DNA of 5,965 bases, from the NCBI GenBank assembly GCA_028822955.1, contig JAPKCL010000104.1, positions 1-5,965 of the forward strand. Reading direction: 5' to 3'. The position numbers and the translations under genes were made by a program. The DNA is from Candidatus Poseidoniaceae archaeon. Its GTDB lineage: Archaea; Thermoplasmatota; Poseidoniia; Poseidoniales; Poseidoniaceae. Below, in pieces: positions 1-5,518 of the stretch; within the stretch, counting starts at the first letter, position 1, and each line of letters opens with the position of its first letter. The notes below the pieces were generated by a model, which did no database searches, had not been told where the DNA came from, and was given only the letters and a program-made list of their open reading frames with translations.

Positions 1-328
1 GATTGTGATTCTGCATCAAGGAAGGTTGCTTGCCTTAGGTAATCTCCATTCAATTCGAGAACGCCTCGATAAAATCCCTCATCGAATTTCCATTCAATCG
101 GATAACCCAAAGAAACTAGCAAAGGATGTCATTGACATCAACGAAGTGTTTGGAATCTCTTTCCCGGATGGCAAAAATCTCTCGATTCAAACACATAATT
201 TGGGGGCTATTCATTCACAACTCCCTCGAATCATTGTCGATAATAACCACAAAGTGTTCACGATCGATAATCCGGATGATGATTTAGCTTCAATTTTGGG
301 CTACTTGACTTCGGGAGGTAGGATGTGA
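1..328 (+). CDS. ABC transporter ATP-binding protein, C-terminal part (5' end outside window)
   Basis: This is the tail of an ABC-type ATPase that would power the permease encoded next. The reading frame is open from the left edge (first full codon at 2-4), so the GTG at 5-7 is not a true start. The first visible residues, IVILHQGRLLALGNL, match the strand after the H-loop that ends the nucleotide-binding domain of drug/ABC-2 exporter ATPases (usually hydrophobic-x-x-x-G-R-hydrophobic-x-x-x-G). Walker A, Walker B and signature motifs would lie upstream and are not visible. The remaining ~90 residues form the accessory C-terminal region typical of COG1131-like ATPases and end with DDDLASILGYLTSG, which resembles the common 'sLEdvFl-lt-g' ending. 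The stop TGA (326-328) shares its last base with the permease ATG, implying translational coupling. The family call is firm; the substrate is unknown. Confidence 0.82.
   Translation, partial: IVILHQGRLLALGNLHSIRERLDKIPHRISIQSDNPKKLAKDVIDINEVFGISFPDGKNLSIQTHNLGAIHSQLPRIIVDNNHKVFTIDNPDDDLASILGYLTSGGRM
313..319 (+). promoter_or_regulatory. Shine-Dalgarno site for the ABC permease
   Basis: GGGAGGT lies 8 bases before ATG 328 and inside the end of the upstream ATPase gene. The spacing favours ATG 328 over the alternative GTG at 325, which would leave only 5 bases. Confidence 0.7.
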
Positions 329-1659
329 TGGCAACCAAGCCAGATACAGTTTACCGTGCCTTTGATCGTAAGGCTTCGGCCATTGTCGAGTTCACTCTAC
401 GACAATATCGAACAAAGACATCCACTTGGGTTGTACTTGGCGTTGGTTTCACCGCATTAGCTTTGATTTTCTTAATCTATATCGATGTGATGGGTTCTGA
501 ATTTGAGTCGATTGACAACGATGGCGATTCTACCGATTTTGATAACGATGGATATCCAAAGGGCCAAGAAATCCGTTTAGGCACTGACCCTTGGGATAGT
601 GAGTCGCACCCAGGATTATTTGACACCCCAATTGAACCTGAACCGGCGTCAATGTACATCAATGAAGATGACTTTGATTGGGACATTACCGCCAAAATCG
701 GAACCCAGACAACAGGCTTCGATGATGATGGGGATTGTTTGAATTCAAACAGAACAAGTTCACAAAAAGATACCAATAATAATGGCATACCATGTGATAT
801 TATTGTCGAATATTTCAAGTCGTCAGATGGCAATGTGTACACCTTTGTTTCTGCAGACTATGGCGTTGATGAAGACCCCGATGAAGATGCATATTCACGT
901 GAAGCAATCCACTTAGCATTTGTTCTCTCTATTGGGAAATTAGGTTTCGTACTGTTACTTGGTATATTCTTGCCCCTCTTCATGGCAACTGGGCTTATTC
1001 GTGATGAAATGACTTCAGGAACTATGCATTTCATGCTAGCAAAACCAATTGCTCGTTCAGAAGTATTCCTATACCGCACATTGGGATACCTCGGCATAGT
1101 TTGGCCATACGTCATTGTTCTTGGAATCCTCGGCGCACTCATTTCGGGCTTCGTAGGCTCAGGTGATGCATTCTTCAGATTTGCAGATCTCGGCGTTTGG
1201 TTAGCAATAATCTTTGCCACAATGATGGCGACACTCGTGTATGGTATGTTGTTCAATGCACTTGGAGTACTATGGAAGTATGGAATTATTCTCGCTATAC
1301 CATTTGCAGCGTGGGAATTGGGTATGGCATTACTTTCAATGGGTGCACCTGATGCATTTTTGCTGAGGTTTTCGGTCATTGGGTGGGCATTAATGATTGT
1401 TGATTCTGCTGCCATGCTGGTTTGGCCAAACCTTGATTTATTTATCTTGATGGGTAACTGGGGCGGCGAAGGAAATGGCGGGTGGGGTTTTGAGTCTTCA
1501 CTCGAAGGTTCTGCACCACTTGACTTCTTTTCATCCAAACCTGGCCTCGGTCTTTCACCGTTCTCGGGCTCAATAATTGCCACCTTAGTCTTGTTATTCC
1601 AAGCTGCAATATTCTGGTTTATTGGTGGAGCACTGTTCAAGGGGAAGGAGATTCAATAA
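328..1659 (+). CDS. ABC-2 type transporter permease with Asp-rich, calcium-binding-like extracytoplasmic loop
   Basis: This is the membrane subunit of an ABC exporter paired with the ATPase just upstream. Residue numbers below count from the alternative GTG at 325, one codon earlier than the chosen ATG. One membrane helix lies at about 35-55, followed by a long polar loop (~57-192), then at least five hydrophobic segments at about 196-225, 255-276, 288-310, 317-338 and 350-376, and a last helix at about 415-437. After the second helix comes RDEMTSGTMHFMLAKPIARSE (226-246, first and last residues included), the hallmark ABC-2 motif (E/D-x-x-x-GT-x-x-x-x-L-x-x-P-I-x-R). The big loop holds DNDGD...DFDNDGYPKG...GTDPWDS (64-92), very like a thrombospondin type-3 repeat. 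A second acidic cluster follows (133-158) with Cys138 and Cys157 and the ending NNNGIPCD, like an Excalibur loop. Such loops bind calcium outside the cell in known families; here this is inferred. The gene is coupled to both neighbours by one-base overlaps. Substrate unknown. Confidence 0.87.
   Translation: MATKPDTVYRAFDRKASAIVEFTLRQYRTKTSTWVVLGVGFTALALIFLIYIDVMGSEFESIDNDGDSTDFDNDGYPKGQEIRLGTDPWDSESHPGLFDTPIEPEPASMYINEDDFDWDITAKIGTQTTGFDDDGDCLNSNRTSSQKDTNNNGIPCDIIVEYFKSSDGNVYTFVSADYGVDEDPDEDAYSREAIHLAFVLSIGKLGFVLLLGIFLPLFMATGLIRDEMTSGTMHFMLAKPIARSEVFLYRTLGYLGIVWPYVIVLGILGALISGFVGSGDAFFRFADLGVWLAIIFATMMATLVYGMLFNALGVLWKYGIILAIPFAAWELGMALLSMGAPDAFLLRFSVIGWALMIVDSAAMLVWPNLDLFILMGNWGGEGNGGWGFESSLEGSAPLDFFSSKPGLGLSPFSGSIIATLVLLFQAAIFWFIGGALFKGKEIQ
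1645..1650 (+). promoter_or_regulatory. Shine-Dalgarno site for the lipocalin-like protein gene
   Basis: AAGGAG lies 8 bases before ATG 1659, within the last codons of the permease gene. Together with the TAATG overlap it fixes the start at 1659 rather than at the in-frame ATG at 1668. Confidence 0.7.
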
Positions 1660-2861
1660 TGTCAGAGATGACAAATTTCGCCGGAGACCTTTCGAAACTT
1701 TGGACTCTTCAAGACCGCCCACCACTCAACCACCTCACATGGGACTGGTGGTGGTGGTTGGTTATGCTTGATGACCCGGATGGACGTCCGAGTGGCCGTC
1801 AACTGATGGTTCTCTGGTCAACCAAGGATAACGCTCTGGTAGAGGTTAATGGAATGCCATGGATGCCGGAGGGAAGACCTGGGTTTGATGCTGAAAAGGC
1901 GATGGCATTGGATGGAATGGTTTGCGCCTGGTGGTTCGATGGAAAGCGAATGCACGAACCTATTATTCAACAAATATGCCGCATCATTACACTGCCAGAT
2001 ACCCATTCGAGTTGGCCTCGGAAGTCAACCCAGTCCGGTCAAGGAGGTGGCGCAGTTGTACCACTTTTGAAAGAAGACCTTTCGATGGGATTGAAGAGTG
2101 ACTTGAGTTCTTTTTGGATTCAATTATCAACCGATGAAGGTGCGTCACACCCCAAAGTTCCAAAAAAGTTCGACCTTCACCTCACCCCTTGGAATCCTGC
2201 ATTATCAACTGCCCGTCAAGCGAGTGCTAACTACGCCGCAAATATGGGCTATGACATTCTCCGGCTCCATGGTACTCGAGTCCATGGGAAATTAGATGAT
2301 GAAGAAGTATCAGGCACTGCGTATTTTCAGAAAGTATGTGTACAGGCTCCTTCAGTTCCTTGGTATTGGGGCATGCTGCATCTCAACGATGGAACATACA
2401 TCGATTGGTTCCTTCCTCACGTTTCCTTCACGGTCAGTGCACGTGATAATCGACCTTGGAAACGACGTGATACGGGCCACCTTGGACTCTCACAGGGTGG
2501 TTTATTTCACGACCCGATCAACAAACGAACTGAACGTTTCACTAAAGTTGTTGTGCGGAAAATGTCCTCGGATTTAACCGAAGGCGAACACGGCCAAAGC
2601 CCTGGAGCACCTTTGCCTCTTTTTGAAATTAAAATGTGGAACGGTCGCACAATTATCGAACTTCGCGTGCAGGCAATTGAGCGAGCACATTGGACCTTTA
2701 ACCAGCCAACCCGTGGAGGGTTGAAATCCCACCTCACCTACAATGAATACCCTCTTGAAATGAAATACCTTCGAATTCAAGATGAATTTGGAACACGAAA
2801 AGAATCCGATTATGAATGGGCAAGAGGGAATGCTGAACATTCTTGGGGATTATTGCACTGA
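1659..2861 (+). CDS. Putative lipocalin-like (AttH/CrtC-like) protein in the ABC transporter operon
   Basis: A 400-residue soluble protein without a signal peptide or membrane helix, so probably cytoplasmic. I do not recognise it with certainty. The layout resembles the two-domain lipocalin-like fold of AttH and carotenoid 1,2-hydratase (CrtC). Near the N-terminus is a Trp cluster, TWDWWWWLVMLDD (27-39), followed by a Gly turn and a strand, comparable to the 'EWWyf-g-l' start of that fold. In the middle, VHGKLDDEEVSGTAYFQKV (208-226) and PWYWGMLHLNDGTYIDWF (234-251) look like the 'G-a-y-x-x-x-x-G ... W-x-W-x-x-x-L-x-D-G' core. The C-terminus has LTYNEYPLEM (359-368) and GNAEHSWGLL (390-399), like the usual closing strands. 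AttH-type proteins are known next to ABC transporter genes in bacteria, which fits the one-base overlap with the permease here. The protein might bind or modify a hydrophobic compound handled by the transporter; this is inference. An unrelated beta-rich fold is possible. Confidence 0.83.
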   Translation: MSEMTNFAGDLSKLWTLQDRPPLNHLTWDWWWWLVMLDDPDGRPSGRQLMVLWSTKDNALVEVNGMPWMPEGRPGFDAEKAMALDGMVCAWWFDGKRMHEPIIQQICRIITLPDTHSSWPRKSTQSGQGGGAVVPLLKEDLSMGLKSDLSSFWIQLSTDEGASHPKVPKKFDLHLTPWNPALSTARQASANYAANMGYDILRLHGTRVHGKLDDEEVSGTAYFQKVCVQAPSVPWYWGMLHLNDGTYIDWFLPHVSFTVSARDNRPWKRRDTGHLGLSQGGLFHDPINKRTERFTKVVVRKMSSDLTEGEHGQSPGAPLPLFEIKMWNGRTIIELRVQAIERAHWTFNQPTRGGLKSHLTYNEYPLEMKYLRIQDEFGTRKESDYEWARGNAEHSWGLLH

Positions 2862-2870
2862 CCGCAACTT

Positions 2871-2886
2871 GAAAAAGAATATTTAC
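2871..2886 (+). promoter_or_regulatory. Possible archaeal BRE/TATA-like promoter before the PH-domain gene
   Basis: The 99-base gap 2862-2960 is the longest non-coding stretch in the window. It contains a purine run (GAAAAAG, like a BRE) followed directly by AATATTTA, a TATA-like stretch. Initiation about 25 bases downstream would give a leader of roughly 50 bases before ATG 2961. The match to a consensus is weak, and the gene could be read from the upstream operon instead. Confidence 0.25.
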
Positions 2887-2945
2887 ACCATCGTTTGGAT
2901 GTTGTACAGTGCAAGGTATTATGTGCGTGGAGTGCTAGACAAGGC

Positions 2946-2953
2946 GGAGGAGA
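2946..2953 (+). promoter_or_regulatory. Shine-Dalgarno site that decides the start of the PH-domain gene
   Basis: GGAGGAGA lies 7 bases before ATG 2961. The same frame is open back to an ATG at 2895, but no comparable ribosome binding site precedes that codon. The 22 extra residues would be Cys/Trp-containing and unlike the acidic MSEESDATEK start, so 2961 is preferred. Confidence 0.65.
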
Positions 2954-2960
2954 GATTGCT

Positions 2961-4004
2961 ATGAGCGAAGAATCCGATGCCACTGAAAAGCCAAAAGCTG
3001 ATGTTAACACAACAGATGAAGCAAAGCAAGAGGCTGAACAAGCACGCTTGGCGAAGACCTTCCGCTTGATATCTGGAGAAGAGGTATTATTGACAAAGCG
3101 TCCGAGCACGTTTGCCTTCCTTGGTATGTATTTACTTGGAATACTGGTCCTTGCGATTCACTTTATTTTCGACAATGCCAATTCACTCTCTTCAGAAGAT
3201 TCCAGTGGATTCATGAAAATTGCATTGACTCTTATCGACGTATCCGGTGGCGAAGAATGGCCGTTCGGTTTTGTCTTTGTCATGCTGTTCATCACGTGGA
3301 TGAACCGTTTGGTGAATTCATCGACATCTGGACGTTGGGTCACGATCGGACTTCTCATCATTTCTTTGACTCCAGTTGTGATTCAATTGGACGATGTATT
3401 GTTTTGGATTACTGATCTTTTCATGTCAGAACCGATTGGAGGTTTTATCCCACTTGATGAATATAACTACTCCATATTCGGATTAGGCTTTGTCGGAGTT
3501 TACATGGCTTTGACGTTCTACTATCAGAGAAGCTTCCACTACGCAGTCACCACGGATGCTGTTATTTTCGAACACAGTTTCTTACTTTCTCGTTCACATC
3601 GCCGTATCCTCTTCGATCGTATTTCGGAAGTCATGGTTGAACGTTCACCGGTTGGCACCCTTCTTGGCTTTGCTACCGTGACCATTCTCACCGATTCTGG
3701 AGTTGGAATTGTTGAAGAGAACACTGGCCCAGGAATTGCTGGCGCTATCCCGGGAACCACTGAAAGAGAAGGCGACTCGGCTGCTGAGAAGGCTGGTAAA
3801 GGCATCCTTCGTTCAGTTATTGGACTGCTCACTTACCAGCGAACTGTACGGGTCGTCCGTCCAGATCCAAAGCACTGTATGTACAACATTCGGAACTGGG
3901 AAAAGGCAAAAGCACTTCTTAATGAAAAACACAAGGAACACAGCCAATCAAACCTTTTGCGTGACCTAAAGGACACAATCGTCGCCACAAGTGAAGAGAA
4001 TTGA
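2961..4004 (+). CDS. Membrane protein with bacterial-type PH (bPH2) domain
   Basis: A 347-residue membrane protein. It begins with an acidic, Ala/Glu/Lys-rich cytoplasmic stretch (1-32) and then LISGEEVLLTKRPS (36-49), the strand and turn usually found ahead of the first helix in bPH2 proteins. Four hydrophobic segments follow at about 50-70, 100-118, 126-143 and 170-188. The PH domain starts right after helix 4: HYAVTTDAVIFEHSFL (193-208), HRRILFDRISEVMVERS (213-229) and GTLLGFATVTILTDSG (232-247) match the bPH2 pattern 'Y-x-v-T-x-x-r-i ... i-p-x-x-x-I-x-x-v-x-v ... lGx-g-x-v-x-i-x-t'. The closing strand and helix appear to be TVRVVRPDPKHCMYNIRNW (295-313), separated by a Gly-rich acidic insertion of about 45 residues. 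PH-like domains of this type are common in prokaryotic membrane proteins of mostly unknown role. A role at the membrane, perhaps in envelope stress or protein assembly, is only a guess. The gene is separate from the ABC cassette by 99 bases. Confidence 0.86.
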   Translation: MSEESDATEKPKADVNTTDEAKQEAEQARLAKTFRLISGEEVLLTKRPSTFAFLGMYLLGILVLAIHFIFDNANSLSSEDSSGFMKIALTLIDVSGGEEWPFGFVFVMLFITWMNRLVNSSTSGRWVTIGLLIISLTPVVIQLDDVLFWITDLFMSEPIGGFIPLDEYNYSIFGLGFVGVYMALTFYYQRSFHYAVTTDAVIFEHSFLLSRSHRRILFDRISEVMVERSPVGTLLGFATVTILTDSGVGIVEENTGPGIAGAIPGTTEREGDSAAEKAGKGILRSVIGLLTYQRTVRVVRPDPKHCMYNIRNWEKAKALLNEKHKEHSQSNLLRDLKDTIVATSEEN

Positions 4005-4069
4005 TTCCTAATTGTAACAACGAGGGTTTCAAGAACTGAATACGACCGCGTAGAGATAGAGGCGAGAAT

Positions 4070-4591
4070 ATGAGCAATGAAGAAATACTCCAAGGGCCAA
4101 TCGAAAAACTACGCAGTGGAGACCTTGATGGTGCTCTTGCTGACCTGGATGAAATGATGGGAATTCACAAGACCAATGCAGAAGTTCACCATATGTTTGC
4201 AGAGTTTGCAAACATGAAAAATACTGAAGCTCAAGAGGATGTTATCCCTGGTGGTAAAATTATGATGGCTTACAAAAAGGCCATGCAAATGGATGAAGAG
4301 AACATGGAATACATTGGTGATTTCGCAACTTTTGCACTGGAATGCCGTCGTATACCTGTCGCAGTGAAAGAATTTCAGCGCTATGCTCGTCGCCTTGAAC
4401 TCGAAGATATCCCAGTGGACGAAATACTGTTTACTGCAAGTCGAAACATCGTCGATGCAATCGAAGTTATGGACCCAAGCCGAAAAAATCCAATGGTTCA
4501 ACCATGGTTGAAGCAAGCTCTCATCTGGTCGATAGGCGGATTAGGATATTCTCCTGAAGACGCAGTTGAGATTCTACAAAGTGAAGATTGA
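4070..4591 (+). CDS. TPR-like helical protein of unknown function
   Basis: A 173-residue acidic, all-helical protein with no signal peptide or membrane helix, so cytoplasmic. It contains weak tetratricopeptide-like helix pairs: IEKLRSGDLDGALADLDEMM (11-30) followed by a second helix (35-50), and GKIMMAYKKAMQMDEEN (62-78) with the next helices YIGDFATFALECRRIPVAV (81-99) and KEFQRYARRLELED (100-113). The spacing 'A-x-x-x-A-x-x-x-d-x-x-n' is typical of TPR units, which usually mediate protein-protein contacts. The ATG at 4070 follows a modest purine-rich site (GAGGCGAG, 4060-4067). The 65 bases upstream (4005-4069) show no convincing promoter or hairpin. The gene lies 9 bases before truA and probably shares its transcript, but nothing visible links it to tRNA modification. 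Partner unknown. Confidence 0.83.
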   Translation: MSNEEILQGPIEKLRSGDLDGALADLDEMMGIHKTNAEVHHMFAEFANMKNTEAQEDVIPGGKIMMAYKKAMQMDEENMEYIGDFATFALECRRIPVAVKEFQRYARRLELEDIPVDEILFTASRNIVDAIEVMDPSRKNPMVQPWLKQALIWSIGGLGYSPEDAVEILQSED

Positions 4592-4595
4592 GGTG
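4590..4595 (+). promoter_or_regulatory. Shine-Dalgarno site for truA
   Basis: GAGGTG overlaps the stop codon of the TPR-like gene (TGA 4589-4591) and lies 5 bases before ATG 4601, so ribosomes ending the first gene are placed to start truA. Confidence 0.6.
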
Positions 4596-4600
4596 GACGT

Positions 4601-5518
4601 ATGGCGGACCAGAGCGTTCGCCTCGCCTTTCGTATTGGCTACCTCGGTGATGCATACCATGGAAGCCAGATTCAACCTGATGTCAAAACAGTTCAAGGTG
4701 AATTGATTCGGGTATTTCGCAGCCTCAAATGGTTAGATTCCTCGAGTACTGAGCATAACCTCGTACTTTCAAGCCGAACAGATGCTGGCGTCCATGTACG
4801 CCTCAATGGGGGCGTAGTCCGAATTGAACGAGAACTCTGGGAGGCATTGACACCTCGTAAAATGATTCGAGCTTTGGACGATCGATTACCAAAAGATATC
4901 GCCTTTCTAGATGTTCGTGAAATTGATGAACATTGGAATCCACGAATGGCGAACCATCGAGTGTATCGCTATCGACTTGAGGGTATCGAGTTTTGGAAAA
5001 ACCCGGGTGAACAATTTGTTGAATGGTTAAAGATGTTCGAAGGAACATACAATGCGACAAATTTCGCACGCTTAGAAGAGGGCAAGAACCCGATGCGAAC
5101 AATACTTTCATGCACACCATGGATTGTCGATGGCCGAACAATTGGTTTTGAGATCATAGGTGAGGCGTTTCTTTGGAATCAAGTTCGCCGAACGGCAATG
5201 GCGTTGCATCGAATGTGTATTGGTGACCTTGAACCAGATGATGTGCTTCAAGCGATTCAACACCCAGAAATCGAAGCGGATTTTGGTGTTGCGCCACCTG
5301 ACTGGCTCATTCTTTGGGGAGTCGATTGGGACGAAGTGCCATTGCCAATGACCAAATCCGAAGTGACATCATTTACTGCACCACCAACTGGACCGGCTGT
5401 AGAACGAACGATGAGAAAGCGATGGAGAGAAGGTGCTCGGCATGAACTCAAGAGCCTCTTGTATCAGGAATGGGCAGAAATTGGCGAGTTGCCAATCGTC
5501 AAACATACCATCACTTGA
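4601..5518 (+). CDS. truA: tRNA pseudouridine synthase A
   Basis: A TruA-family enzyme that isomerises uridine to pseudouridine at positions 38-40 in the tRNA anticodon arm. The N-terminal strand LAFRIGYLGDAYHGSQIQP (8-26) matches the family's 'y-D-G-t-x-y-x-G-w-Q' region. SSRTDAGVHV (57-66) holds the catalytic Asp61; most members have Gly-Arg-Thr-Asp, but here Ser58 replaces the Gly. HRVYRYRL (119-126) supplies the conserved Tyr near the active site, and EAFLWNQVRRTAMAL (188-202) is the C-terminal 'F-L-x-x-x-V-R' helix. DWLILWGVDW (234-243) is the usual 'p-x-x-L-x-L-x-x-V' closing strand. At 305 residues it is longer than typical bacterial TruA (about 250-270); the extra ~60 residues form a charged tail (245-305) rich in Arg and Glu. 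The catalytic residue is intact, so it should be active. It follows the TPR-like gene closely and its end overlaps convergent ribK by 8 bases. Confidence 0.93.
   Translation: MADQSVRLAFRIGYLGDAYHGSQIQPDVKTVQGELIRVFRSLKWLDSSSTEHNLVLSSRTDAGVHVRLNGGVVRIERELWEALTPRKMIRALDDRLPKDIAFLDVREIDEHWNPRMANHRVYRYRLEGIEFWKNPGEQFVEWLKMFEGTYNATNFARLEEGKNPMRTILSCTPWIVDGRTIGFEIIGEAFLWNQVRRTAMALHRMCIGDLEPDDVLQAIQHPEIEADFGVAPPDWLILWGVDWDEVPLPMTKSEVTSFTAPPTGPAVERTMRKRWREGARHELKSLLYQEWAEIGELPIVKHTIT

Noticed and set aside
325..327. GTG as start of the permease
   Set aside because: Possible, but ATG 328 has better spacing from GGGAGGT and makes the same one-base overlap style as the next junction; the difference is a single codon.
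858..1640. A 260-codon open frame on the minus strand opposite the ABC permease
   Set aside because: Its product is Pro/Ser/Asn-rich with no recognisable motif, and the plus frame has clear membrane helices, the ABC-2 motif and coupled starts. It is an antisense shadow.
2821..2850. Small inverted repeat GAATG/CATTC near the end of the lipocalin-like gene as a terminator
   Set aside because: Only five Watson-Crick pairs, inside coding sequence, and no T-run follows.
2895..2960. In-frame N-terminal extension of the PH-domain protein from ATG 2895
   Set aside because: No Shine-Dalgarno site precedes it, while a strong one precedes ATG 2961; the extra 22 residues look like translated leader.
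4109..4516. A 135-codon minus-strand open frame opposite the TPR-like gene
   Set aside because: Cys/Phe/His-rich product without family resemblance; the plus-strand gene has coherent helical repeats and a ribosome binding site.
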